From contig NZ_QGNY01000002.1 in assembly GCF_003173575.1 (NCBI RefSeq), positions 310,001 to 374,000 of the forward strand: a DNA stretch of 64,000 bases, written 5' to 3'. Below, piece after piece: positions 18,658 to 29,600 of the stretch. The notes beneath the pieces were generated by a model that had not been told where the DNA came from, did no database searches, and was given only the letters and a program-made list of their open reading frames with translations. The stretch's first letter is position 1, and each line of letters begins with the position of its first letter. Source of the stretch: Pedobacter paludis. Its GTDB lineage: Bacteria > Bacteroidota > Bacteroidia > Sphingobacteriales > Sphingobacteriaceae. Made by a program: the position numbers and the translations under genes.

Positions 18658-19254
18658 TTATGCCGATTTTCGTCGCAATAAACCCTTAATACTAAATGCT
18701 CTTTTTCCAAGTTCGAGGGCAGAGAGTATTGCACTGGATTTTGCCAATCCCATTCCTTTGAATTTTGCCAGTTCCGTATGGCTGAGCTCTGAAAGTTTTG
18801 AGAGGTCATTATCTACAGAAGCCAGAATTTTTTCTCCAAGCTCTATTGCATTGGCATCTGCTGTTCCAGACCCGATCAACATCGCAACTAATTCTGCTAG
18901 GGTCATTTCACCAGGCCCGCTTTCCAAAAACTTTTCCCTCGGGCGTTTTTCAGGATCCCACGATTTTATGCCACTTTCCTTCTTTTGCTTCCCTTGGTTA
19001 AACAGATCCAAAACTGTCACCTCTTTATCGCTAGCGTGTGCCGCTGAATGAAACAGGGATGCAAAGGCTGAAATCCAGAGCTCAAAATCCTCCTGCCAAA
19101 TGTATATCCTCGCTTTTTTGGTACTACCGTCTTCGTATTTCACTAGATTGGTAATCCGCATATAGTTACTCTTATTCCTGGCAAGCTTGAAATCCAGGAA
19201 AAAGCTCTTTCTTCCCGAAGAAAAAGCCTCTGATGCAATGATGTTATCCTTCAT
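18658..19254 (-). CDS. DUF3276 (PUR-like) domain fused to RadC-type helix-hairpin-helix region
   Basis: Residues 1-75 (ASEAFSSGRKSFFLDFKLA..., IYIWQEDFELW) match the DUF3276/PUR-alpha-like nucleic-acid-binding family of Bacteroidota. Residues 105-190 (ESGPGEMTLAELVAMLIGSGT, LSKLSELSHTELAKFKGMG) match the N-terminal region of RadC/UPF0758. The MPN/JAB domain that normally follows in RadC is missing; the ADP-ribosyltransferase-like gene comes next instead. The protein is probably nucleic-acid binding. Fusion and truncation are visible directly; the role is unknown. Confidence 0.65.
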   Translation of the reverse strand: MKDNIIASEAFSSGRKSFFLDFKLARNKSNYMRITNLVKYEDGSTKKARIYIWQEDFELWISAFASLFHSAAHASDKEVTVLDLFNQGKQKKESGIKSWDPEKRPREKFLESGPGEMTLAELVAMLIGSGTADANAIELGEKILASVDNDLSKLSELSHTELAKFKGMGLAKSSAILSALELGKRAFSIKGLLRRKSA

Positions 19255-19388
19255 AACCTATTTATATTTAAATCATTACCCAAATCTCCTTATTGAAAAT
19301 CAATTAGTCGGTTGTATATTAGCCAATCCGATTGAAGCGCTTTTAAATCGGTTAATTAGCTGAAATTCAATTAGATTATTTTTTGGTT

Positions 19389-19814
19389 ATGCCAATTCTC
19401 GAAAATGAACTCGGGCGCAAATGCGCATATTCGGAATGTACAAGAATATTTGAAGGAAGAAAAGATAAGGTCTATTGTTCCGATCAATGTCGCAATGCTG
19501 CGGGGAGGAAAAAGAAAAAGGTCGCCATTTGGGAGGAACCGGAACATTTCGGCCAGGTTAATCGCATTATTATGCGTAATTACCAAATCTTAAAACGACT
19601 TTATAACGAAACCCTTACACCCATAAAAAACTGGCAACTGAGCGACGAAGGCTTTGAGTTCAAGTTCATGACTGGGATATATAGATTGGACGAAGGCATT
19701 GAAATCTTTATGTGCTATGAATATGGTTGGTATCAGCTTCCCGACAATAAGGTTAAAATTTATTTTGTCCCCCCTCTTTTTCTGACTGGCTTAGCTAAGG
19801 TCACAAAAGAATAA
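19389..19814 (+). CDS. Small zinc-finger protein
   Basis: The N-terminus has CAYSECTRIFEGRKDKVYCSDQCR, a four-cysteine zinc-finger pattern, followed by a basic patch (RKKKKV). The remaining 100 residues are not recognised. Small proteins of this type occur on Bacteroidota mobile regions (from memory). The start at 19389 (MPILEN) is chosen over the 19383 option only because it is the closer match to typical spacing; both are possible. Confidence 0.6.
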   Translation: MPILENELGRKCAYSECTRIFEGRKDKVYCSDQCRNAAGRKKKKVAIWEEPEHFGQVNRIIMRNYQILKRLYNETLTPIKNWQLSDEGFEFKFMTGIYRLDEGIEIFMCYEYGWYQLPDNKVKIYFVPPLFLTGLAKVTKE

Positions 19815-19930
19815 ATATTGGTTTTCGGTTTTTATTTATTTGTATGTTCAAATCACACAAACAGGTAACATAAGAGATGTTCGAGAGTTCAGCTACTTAG
19901 AAATCGCCCAACGATAACATTATCGTGCAC

Positions 19931-19965
19931 TCTAACAATTATTTTGTTAGAATGCTTTTTTTTGT
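19931..19965 (+). terminator. Hairpin with T-run upstream of the AbiEi-like gene
   Basis: TCTAACAA-TTATT-TTGTTAGA (19931-19951) followed by eight T's. It could end the zinc-finger transcript or attenuate the toxin-antitoxin operon. A second inverted repeat, CGATAA-CA-TTATCG, lies just before it and could be an operator; AbiE operons are autorepressed through inverted repeats in the promoter. Confidence 0.55.
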
Positions 19966-19980
19966 TATTATTGTGCTATC

Positions 19981-20955
19981 ATGTTAAACATACAGCGATA
20001 TTTACAGGAAAGCTTCGGGCTATCGATAAGACTCTCACCGCTAGAAGAGGCAGAGCAGAGAAGGTTACCTCTGTACCTAAAAGGCGGTTATGAGATACAA
20101 AAGACCGAACTTGACAAGATAAAACTGCTTTTCGCTAGGCCAAAAGGGAGTGATTTTACTCCCTCCCAACTCGAAAAACAGCAATTACAATTAAAGGAAA
20201 TTTTACGGGGAACTGTAGTTTTTGTTCTGGAGAATCTTGAGCCGTATTTTCGCAAACGACTTGTAGAAAACAGGATTGCATTCTGCCAACCTGGAAAGCA
20301 GCTCTATGTGCCGGAACTTTTGGTGAACCTAAGCGATCTGCGCAGCCCCAACAAGGCTGAACCTAAAGGGGCTACACTCGGCTATCCCGCGCAATGCGCC
20401 GTACTCTATCACCTGCTAGTGGGCCCCATAGAGGGCATGCCCCTTGGCGAAGTTGCGAAACTTTTTATCACCAGCGCTATGTCAGTATCCAGAATTGCCA
20501 AGGAACTAGAGCAGCACAACATTATCACAATTCAAGGTACCAAAGAAAAACAGATGCATTTTGTTCTACGGGCAAAAAGACAAATCTGGGAAAGCGTGCA
20601 GGAGCTTATGGTCTCGCCGGTGAAAAAAGTTTTCTACACGGATTATCCTTTGAACGGAGAACCCTTGGCCGTACCTAGCTATGACAGTGCTCTGGCCAAA
20701 TACTCTGAGCTTTCTGAAGGAAGCCAGCCGGCCTATGCCATTACCCGCAATCAGGTTGACCAACTGGATGAAAGCAAGGCACTGCAACTAGGGCAATACG
20801 GCAGATCCCGGGTAGAGATATGGGCATACGGCCCATCCGCATTTTCAAAATCCCACATCGTAGATCCCCTTTCCTTATACCTCAGCATGAGAAATGAAGA
20901 GGATGAAAGAATAAAAATTGCATTAGAACAAATGATCGATAACATACAATGGTAA
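19981..20955 (+). CDS. AbiEi-like antitoxin/transcriptional regulator
   Basis: A 324-residue protein with a central winged-helix (about 135-200; EVAKLFITSAMSVSRIAKELEQ is the recognition part) and a C-terminal domain carrying several aromatic and charged motifs. The arrangement, followed by a nucleotidyltransferase gene with a 7-bp overlap, matches the two-gene type IV AbiE toxin-antitoxin systems, where the antitoxin also represses the operon. Sequence similarity to classical AbiEi is weak by eye; the assignment rests largely on the partner. Confidence 0.65.
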   Translation: MLNIQRYLQESFGLSIRLSPLEEAEQRRLPLYLKGGYEIQKTELDKIKLLFARPKGSDFTPSQLEKQQLQLKEILRGTVVFVLENLEPYFRKRLVENRIAFCQPGKQLYVPELLVNLSDLRSPNKAEPKGATLGYPAQCAVLYHLLVGPIEGMPLGEVAKLFITSAMSVSRIAKELEQHNIITIQGTKEKQMHFVLRAKRQIWESVQELMVSPVKKVFYTDYPLNGEPLAVPSYDSALAKYSELSEGSQPAYAITRNQVDQLDESKALQLGQYGRSRVEIWAYGPSAFSKSHIVDPLSLYLSMRNEEDERIKIALEQMIDNIQW

Positions 20956-21716
20956 AAGGATTAGAACGATTAAAGACATATTTTGCCGACTATAGCGATA
21001 ACTACATTATTATAGGCGGAACGGCCTGCGAGGTAAGGCTTGAATCCAGGGGGATAGATTTTAGGGCGACCAAGGACGTTGACATGCTCATAATAATAGA
21101 GGCCATAGACAAGAAGTTTCTGGAGGCCTTCTGGCAACTGATTAGGGACGGGGAGTACATTAACCGCAATATAGAAGAAACGGAAAAGAATTTTTTCCGC
21201 TTCAGCCAGCCCCAAGCCGATGATTTCCCTGCCATCATCGAACTTTTCTCCAGGAAGCCCGATGGTATAACCTTGCCGGAAGACTTTCACCTCACGCCAA
21301 TACCTACCGATGAGCAGCTTTCCAGTTTATCGGCAATGCTCCTGCATGACGAATACTATGAATTTACGTTGCGCAACTGTGATATCGCAGACGGTCTTAT
21401 GGTGGCCAATGAACTGGCACTGATCGTGTTGAAGATTAAGGCCTACCTGAACAATCTGCAACGGAAAAGGGACGGATATGAAATCCGTTCCAATGACATC
21501 GACAAGCACAAAAAAGATGTCCTCAAGCTGGCCGCCACCCTCGCCAGTACCGATCAGGTGGAATGTGCGGACCTCATCAAAGAGGACATCGCAAATTATA
21601 TCGCCATTCTGGAAGAGGAAGATTTTAACGTTGCCGGTCTTGCAAAGGAGGCAAAACTTGGGGACATCACCTTAAGGGACATTACCGGACAACTGGCCGG
21701 CGTATTTGGGATATAG
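20949..21716 (+). CDS. AbiEii-like nucleotidyltransferase (toxin)
   Basis: The N-terminus has IIGGTACEVR (the GG motif) and ATKDVDMLI, where the two aspartates (D43, D45) fit the catalytic DxD of DNA polymerase beta-like nucleotidyltransferases. AbiEii-type toxins transfer nucleotides to tRNA and halt translation, giving phage abortive infection. The 255-residue length is close to the family norm. It overlaps the upstream regulator by 7 bp, which is typical of tightly coupled pairs. Confidence 0.72.
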   Translation: MVKGLERLKTYFADYSDNYIIIGGTACEVRLESRGIDFRATKDVDMLIIIEAIDKKFLEAFWQLIRDGEYINRNIEETEKNFFRFSQPQADDFPAIIELFSRKPDGITLPEDFHLTPIPTDEQLSSLSAMLLHDEYYEFTLRNCDIADGLMVANELALIVLKIKAYLNNLQRKRDGYEIRSNDIDKHKKDVLKLAATLASTDQVECADLIKEDIANYIAILEEEDFNVAGLAKEAKLGDITLRDITGQLAGVFGI

Positions 21717-21831
21717 AGGGATGAAATATTACCTGATCACAAAGAAAAAAAGCATCCATAACTGCCGGCAAGTTTCAGATCCAGAGATTTTACTTAAAAA
21801 CACTCCACCATACCGTAACTAAACCTATTTC

Positions 21832-22752
21832 ATGTCAGAACTTAAAAAGAGGCAGCATTATGTATGGCGCCATTATCTAAAGTCATGGGCCGATGATGAC
21901 CAAATTTGGGCATTTCTAAAAGATCAAAAGAAACTGATCCGATCCAATCTCATGGGCGTTGCCCAGGAAAGGTACTTTTATCAATTAGAAGAATTCGATA
22001 AGGAAGAAGAAAAGCTTTTATATAAGCTCGTAGTCCACATGAGCCACCCATCGGTCAAAGAACTTAATCTCGATTTTTTTCGCCTGTATACCAGTCATTA
22101 TAAGCTAAACGAACAGCTGAAGAATAGCCCGATAAACAGTGAGGCAAAAGCGATACTGCAAAAGGAAATCGATATACTGGAGAAGAACCTCATGGAAGAC
22201 GTACATAGCAAAATGGAAGCTTCTGGAAATTTACTGCTTTCTGTTATCGATTCAAAAAACTATCGTTTTCTGGAAGATGAACAAGCGCTGTATGAGACTA
22301 TGCTGTACCTCTTCTTTCAATATGTTAGGACTAAAAAGATGAAGAAGCAAGTGCTGGAAGGCTTCACTAGCACTGAGCATAAATTCTGGAACGTCATCAG
22401 TCACGTCATGGCAACAACTCTATGCAGGATATATTCTTTTTCTAAAGACCTGAATTTTACGTTTCTGGAAAATTCGACCGACATAAGATTTTTAACCTGC
22501 GACCAACCCGTTCTGAATCTTCTGGCCGACATGGTTGACGAAACTGGAAGTACAAATGAGATCGAATTGTACTATCCCTTAAGTCCAACATTGGCTTTAA
22601 GGATTTCCTTTACCGCAAGAGCGGAGAATTGGATCATTGCCAGGCATATAGATGATAATGAAGTTGATTACCTGAATAAAATAGTAGCACGAGAAGCTCA
22701 CACGTATGTTTTCGCTGAGCATAAAAATGACATTTCGGCTTATTTTGAATAG
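21832..22752 (+). CDS. DUF4238 family protein
   Basis: The start (KKRQHYVWRHYLKSWA...NLMGVAQERYFYQ) fits the DUF4238 family, which is frequent in defence islands and on mobile elements but has no established function. A conserved segment STDIRFLTCDQPVLN lies near residue 220 and an ALRISFTA stretch near the end. The gene is preceded by 115 bp without another gene and stands alone. Nuclease or toxin-like roles have been suggested for some members but cannot be tested here. Confidence 0.7.
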   Translation: MSELKKRQHYVWRHYLKSWADDDQIWAFLKDQKKLIRSNLMGVAQERYFYQLEEFDKEEEKLLYKLVVHMSHPSVKELNLDFFRLYTSHYKLNEQLKNSPINSEAKAILQKEIDILEKNLMEDVHSKMEASGNLLLSVIDSKNYRFLEDEQALYETMLYLFFQYVRTKKMKKQVLEGFTSTEHKFWNVISHVMATTLCRIYSFSKDLNFTFLENSTDIRFLTCDQPVLNLLADMVDETGSTNEIELYYPLSPTLALRISFTARAENWIIARHIDDNEVDYLNKIVAREAHTYVFAEHKNDISAYFE

Positions 22753-22906
22753 CGTTATTCAACTCTTACCGTTATTTTTATCTATCTGGATCACCATCAT
22801 ATCCCATCACACTATTCGATATTTGCGTTTTACAGGACATATTTTTGACGATATCATTTAGCTTGAGTATGTTTTTAATGCTAAGAAAGCTTTACTTTTT
22901 CACTTT

Positions 22907-23650
22907 CTAACTCTGATTCTCAATCAACTGCTGCTTTAAGCTTTTAATAACTTTTTTTGCATCCTTAGAAAACTCTTCCAGATACTTTATCCTGCTTTTT
23001 ATTTTTTCATCTTCAAATTTTTTCTCCTTATCAACCTCTTTATTGGTTGCCGTGGCTGCTAACTCGAGATCATCATCCTCATACTCATCAAAAAAATTTA
23101 CTGTATTACTGCCAAGGAGAAATCGAATAATCTCCCTATCATGTTCGGGAGCAAGTTTTGATGAATATTTTAAATAGGCTTCGGCTTCTGCTCCCTTAGA
23201 TTTTTCAGCTGCTTTTTGCAAGGCGAATTCCATACAGATTCTCGCGCTTTTATCAATTTGCAGCGCTCTCGATAACCACTCATCCTTTTTTGATTTTGGT
23301 TTTAAGTCCTGGTCTCGAAAGTTATCGGGAAGAAATGGCACATAAAAAGATTCCTTATTATCCGGATCAAGTTTTTTTATCGTCTCGAATAGCTGATCAA
23401 ATTCTTTGAATGGCCTTCTGTTTGATGGCAACTCCCAGCGGTGAGACCATAATTTCAAAACGATGTCAAAACATTCCTGTTCAAGAGCTTTCTTTTTAGT
23501 TCCTGTTGCGGTACCGGCAGCAGCTATTTTTTCGGAAATATAATGTGCCATCCACCTGCCCAGCGTATCGACACCAGGTTCCATTTTGAGTTCTCTCACA
23601 ATCAGCTTTCCAAGCTTAACAATATCCTTTTGTATCTCTGAGTCTTCCAT
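22907..23650 (-). CDS. STAND-locus partner protein of unknown function
   Basis: A 247-residue helical protein. Early residues contain LGRWMAHYISE, and the region CFDIVLKLWSHRWELP is rich in aromatics. The C-terminal 50 residues are a charged coiled coil. Its start overlaps the end of the 2080-residue STAND gene by 35 bp in another frame, so the two are almost certainly co-expressed and probably act together. The family is not recognised. Confidence 0.7.
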   Translation of the reverse strand: MEDSEIQKDIVKLGKLIVRELKMEPGVDTLGRWMAHYISEKIAAAGTATGTKKKALEQECFDIVLKLWSHRWELPSNRRPFKEFDQLFETIKKLDPDNKESFYVPFLPDNFRDQDLKPKSKKDEWLSRALQIDKSARICMEFALQKAAEKSKGAEAEAYLKYSSKLAPEHDREIIRFLLGSNTVNFFDEYEDDDLELAATATNKEVDKEKKFEDEKIKSRIKYLEEFSKDAKKVIKSLKQQLIENQS

Positions 23651-26600
23651 CTTGCGAAAAAATAAAAATCTTAAATAATTCTAATCTACCTTTTTTATAG
23701 TCATCATAATCATATTTCCTGCTGATTCTCCGTTCTGCATAAACCTTGATAATGATCTCTCTTTTAAACGCTTTGCATACTGATTTCAGAAACTCCAATT
23801 CGAAGCGGATCCTTTGCCCAGATTGATCCGGTTCTTCATCCCTTTCTGGTTTTTGGCTACGCCATCTCTCTACTACCGCGGCAACTTTATTGTCATCGGA
23901 GAAAAATCGCTTACCGTCTTCAGAAACCGTCATGCCCAACTTGTTTATTATTTTGGCCCCAGGGGCAATGATTGAAAACGGGAAATCCTCTGCATTGGGG
24001 TCAAATCTATCAATGCCCAGATCTACATCCCGCGTTGCTATCCACCCATCGAGTTTGAACGGCGCAAAATCAATCTCCATTCTATCCTCACCATATTTGG
24101 GGAGCTTGAAATCATGGCTGTCTTTGCATGTGGAAAGTGCATTCAAAAGAGCGTTCGAAGTTTTGGGGGACACCAATGCCGATGAGACAGAATAGGTTTC
24201 CTTTGCTGAATCTTTTTGCTCATTCCACCAGCCGAACAGATTCAGCCAGATTTCTCCCTGTCTTTCACATCTGGTATTTTCCAACAAATCGATTTCTCCC
24301 AGTTGTTTCGTCCACTTCTCGTCAAAGGGACTACTTTTGATCCAACTTGGCCGGTTATGGGGCAAATAATCTTTTTTCCCCGCCAGCAACTCACTATCGG
24401 GGAATGTCACATAGTGCTGGCCTATCCAATCTTCCCATTTATCATCTCCCCAGTCATTTCGAGAATATGTAGGCATATGCGCTATAAGCCGGGCGGCAAC
24501 TGTCATCATCGAATGATAAGACTGGTAGAAATCCAAATTGTCTGTTCTTGGATAGCTTCCATGATCATGATGTGTGCTATCCTCCCTAGAATTCCTGTTC
24601 CATAGCCCGACCCTAGGATCTTCGTTGTATCCACTCGAGGTAATTCCCCATTCCTTAACGACAACATTGGCCGCAAGATCCTGTATCTGTGTACTGGGAA
24701 CGGCGAATATTCCACCCAAAGGTTCGAACCAATATCTGTCGAAATCCCATCCAAAATGAAAGTCTATCCCTGTCTCAACTTCATTTTTTTCATGCCATAC
24801 GCTATTCACCCGATGATTATATTTGGCCTTTTTGATAGGAAATGCTGACCATCCCACTTTTCCAATCTTTTCGATAGTATCGGAAGGAAAACTTCCTGGC
24901 ATCGCTTTTTCGATATGCAAGGCGGCGTCCGAGGCAGCGCGCTGAATAATCGCGTGATCGCCATTTAAAGCATAGCCGGCGATCACCCCGCCATGTTTCT
25001 GGAGCAGGCTAGGATGTGCCAATGCTACTTTCGCCAGCGAAACCATAAGATACTGCACTGCATGCAATCTGTAGAACGGATATTCCTGACAATTGAACGC
25101 ACCACTATCGCCTCGATTTAACCAACCAAATAAATGATTTATTACCGTTTCAGCATTAAAGTCCGCTAACTTCGTTACACTATGAACCGCTTTCCACCTT
25201 ATCTGCGATTTCGGAGCGCCTAACGCCGACCATAGGAATCCCGCGATGCTGTGATCTACATCATTTGTAACCCTAAGTTCCTCGCGCCATTCTCCATCCC
25301 CAAAATCCGAATCCATATGAAGCTCGAATCTTGACAGCGAATAGCTCAGGATTTCAGGCGCTTCTTCTTCTTTGACGAGCGGCACACAAAGTTTGACAAA
25401 ACCGAACAGTATTTCTGCATCTTCGATTTCCTGACCACCAGCAAGTCCGCTGAATACACCCTCAGTTATAAACTTGTGGTTATCGTCATGTTTCGGAAGA
25501 GATTTGATAAATCCATCATATACATAGACGTCGCACAACTCCCTAAAATATTTTGCTCCCGCACGATTGATTATTGATCGATATTTATTTCTAAAACCGA
25601 CCTTTCTTGTCCATTCCGCTGGAAAACGGCTGAAAGTTTCTGAGAAATCATAGTTATCAACGATATCCGATCCAAGTAGTGCATCTATAAACTTTATCAG
25701 ATCAGGTTCTTTTAGTGTACCTATTGCTGCCTTCCAAAAGGTATATCTTGGGCAATGGACATTTAGTTCCGTGGCAGCCTTGGTGAACCTGTCATGGCAC
25801 AACTCTAATTGCTCTGTAGAACTGATTATCACATCACCAAATATTTCCGGCCAAGGAAGCTTTGGATCAAATTCAACATCTTTTTCATGCTTTGCCGTTT
25901 TTTGCTTTTCAACTTCAGCATCTATCGAGCAGATAAACGAATCAAGCTTACTTGAATCCAGGCCATTGGCTGACGCCAAGGATTTCATCTCTGCCCAATA
26001 GTCCTGATTGCTGTTATCCCTTCGAATTCTCTCCAGCGCATCGCTAAAAATCAACTGCTTATCAGCTAGTTGTATTTCACTCAACTCCAAACATTTTTTC
26101 AGAAAATACTTAAGCTGGTCCAATTGGCAAAATGGAGACAGTGACCAGGCGGTAAGGGGGGCTATCTTTTTCAATCGCGTCAATTCGACAAACAAGGCAA
26201 AATGTAACCATTCAAACCTGCCGACTTCGCGATCAGCCCATCTGCTAAGGGCTGAAATCCCAATTCCCGGACTCATTCTTGCGCAGATCTGCAATGCTTC
26301 CGCCCTATCCCAATGCTTTTCGCGCAGCTGTTCGCCGACCAATTCTGCGACCCGGATAAACCTATAGGCGAGCTCATCCATTGGCTGGGATATACTAGCG
26401 CTTTTTCTGGCAATTTCCGCAATTGCCTCCCATCTCTGAATCAGCTCATCGCCAAATTTGCTCACTATATTGACCGCATCGTTGAAATAGACGCTGGCAT
26501 CATCAAGGGAATATATAGCTACCGCCCTTGCCAGCAACACATATCGACTGGAAAGCTGGTCAACATCATCCTCTTTCGAATCGTTGATCAACCCATATGC

Positions 26601-29600
26601 CGTTTCCTCCAATTCGCTCTTGATATTATCAAAATTCGCATTTCTATATGATGCCCTGCAACAGAACAACCATTGCTTAATATTTAACCGTTTATTTCCT
26701 TTAATATGCGCATTGTAATAACTGGCAATATATTCTGGAGCTGTATCGATTAACATTGTAAAAGCTGAAAGCTGTACCTCGGACAGATCATCGGGAAGGC
26801 TATCATATGGATTATACCGGCCCTTCATGGCATCGGTAGATTCGCTGATAAAATTCTCCCATAGATCAGGTAATACCCCCTTAGCTGAAATTACTTTCAG
26901 TCGCAGGTTATACCAAGGAAGCAACACTTGTACGATTTTCGCAAATTCCTGTCTATCCCTATCTCTTTCGTATTCCTTTTTGCCATTCCGCAGTTCTTCG
27001 GGAAAATAGTCTTCAATATTATACGTGGCTTCATTCAACGAATACAGACGCAACGAAAGCATTCGCATAAATTCACCCCGCTCATTGGAATGATGGTTAC
27101 TATAGACCAACCTTGATGCTTTCAAGGGAAGGTAATGCCTCAACACTCTCTGGATTTTTTTGGCTTCCAGACCCGCATAAACACAGGCCTCTAAAAAACA
27201 AAGGATGTCGCTTCGCGTTTTATCATCAAACAGGCTCTGCTTAATCTTTAACCTCGTACGATGGTTGCACAATAAATCAAGGCAGACCTCGATGGCAGCC
27301 TTTTCTGGGAATCGGCCGATGGCGTGCAGCTCTTTAGTTATGGCAACTATGTAATGGGGAATAGATTTGAACTCGGCAAGCAATTCCTCTATTTCTGTAA
27401 ACTTTCCGCTGTCAATGAGTCTCCTTGTAAGATCCGCTACCGTTCTGGCAACCGCATCCTTTGGCCTGAGCGAAAACAAAAAGCCACAACAGCCTTTTGT
27501 CCCTTCAAGATTAAGCAAGGCAGTTGTTATTTCTAAGATATCCAAATCCCTTAAGGGAGGCTCTTCATACCTGTCCGTTGTCTCACGGTGCTCCTCAAAA
27601 TATATGCTAAGCCAATTCCTAGATGCTCTTAAGAACCCACGGGCCTCTCCCTTAAAATCTTCGATTGTAGAAAGGAGGGAAGCTGCATAGATGTTTTCTG
27701 AGCCTGTCCAGAATCCCGATATCGTTCTTCTAAAAGCCATTTCCTGAGTTTTTTCTCTGCTCTGAAGCGTCGCCAAAAGGTCGATGTTCTGCTTTAACAA
27801 CCCTAGCTGACGTTGATCTCCTGCGACTTCTTCTCCAGCTCTCATAGCAAGTTTTACTGCATCGCCAAAATTGGAGAGTTTGATCGCCGCCTTAAAGGCG
27901 AACTGCAACCTATAAACCCTGATGTTTCTGGCATCGATTGGATTGTCCTCTGGCAAAAGATCATCCGAGAGGGCTATACGTATCAACTTATCATATTCGC
28001 CAACAGATAAATAAAGCTGTGGCAATACTTCCGAGGTATATGATGAGTGGCTTGCCAAGGGTTCGAGAAGAACAATATAGCGTTCCAATTTTGTTTTATC
28101 GGCCGAGAACCTTATCCTAAACCATGTCTCCGTTGGCTCATCACGAAACTGGACCGAGCTATCCGATAGCCATAAAGACCGGCCTATATCGGCAATGAAG
28201 CTTTTAAGCACTTCTATAGTAACCTCAGCGACCTTGCCGAGTATGTCCAAAGGGATGTTGGGGGGAAGGTTCGCAAGGCCAATACAGATTGCCTCAATCT
28301 GGGATTGATAATCGGGCGATAGCATATCCTTGACATGCGAAACGGCCAGCTCAAGTTGGTGGGAAATAAGATCATCTACAGTAGTTCCCCCAGGGCCAAG
28401 TTTCTCCAAGATTGTATTTATGCCACCCTCGCCATTTCCTATGGCATTGGATTGTACCCTAGGGTTGGAAAATGTTAGTCTATGGAACTCTTTTGCATCT
28501 TCCGGAGTTGCATCTGGAAAATACATCAGAAGATTCGACAATGTCTCCTTTTCCGAAAAAGGTTCCAAGGGCAACTGGACAATGTCATTCTTTGGTTGCA
28601 AAAGCTGGATCCTCTCGGTCCTGCAGAGCATAACAAGCTTACACCCATCTGGGATTTTTTCCCTGAGCAGCTCATGGGCAAAGCAGGCTTGATTAAATTC
28701 CAATGCAGCCATTTCGGCATTATCGGCCGCATCTATCAGGATGGTTAAACCCGCATCCGGATAAGCTGTTTTTATGGACTTCACAGCCTGTCCAAGCCGG
28801 GAAAGAAACCTTTCCGTAATCTCCCGCTCTGTATCATTACCCCTTATTAAAAGGGGCGCACAAAGGCCCTTTGTGGAAAGTTCATTGGCTATCTGCATAA
28901 ATGCCACTTTATGACTATGTCTGGTCTCACTTCTGTTCCGATATCTTCCGGCACCAAAGCAATCAAAAGCGACACCAACCGATCCTTCAGGCAACTTATC
29001 TATATACTGTCTGGTGAAAACCGATTTCCCGACACCACCGGCCGCGTGAACGATCACAGAAGCTTTCGAACCAATTATTTTCCGCGCCAGCTCGTCGTGA
29101 TGTTCTCTGTATATCGTCTTTCCAGCATGTTCCCATAGTGCCTCGGCAAGGTACAGATCTCTTTCGGAACTCATCCCAAACCTCAATAGCACTTCTTCTT
29201 TGATGATTTTGCCATCTGCGTTGGGCAGTACCTTATCACTCACCAATGCGATAAGGCTAGAAATCTCCGTGGTATCAACTGCCCCCGCAACCAGCTGGGC
29301 AATTTCGATCCTTAACTTTTCTCCTTGGACACTGTAATCGCCCTGGCTATCCTCCACATTGATCAGGCTACAGAACAGCTTTAACTCATCTACGGAAAGC
29401 TTGGTATACTTTTGGAGAGTGGATCGGAACTTTCCCTTTACCGGCAACTCCAAACTTGGATCAGTAAGGTTTTTCTTGAAAACAGGATCGAAACTCCGGT
29501 TGGTCAGAATAGTAAACCTTATATTTTTCACACTATCCTTATCCCTTCGGTAATGCTCGATAAATCTTGAGGAAAAGCCCTCGAACGTTGTCTGAAGATC

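Noticed and set aside
26313..26651. Long plus-strand frames inside the STAND gene
   Set aside because: They are antisense to a gene with clear domain motifs and show no family pattern of their own.
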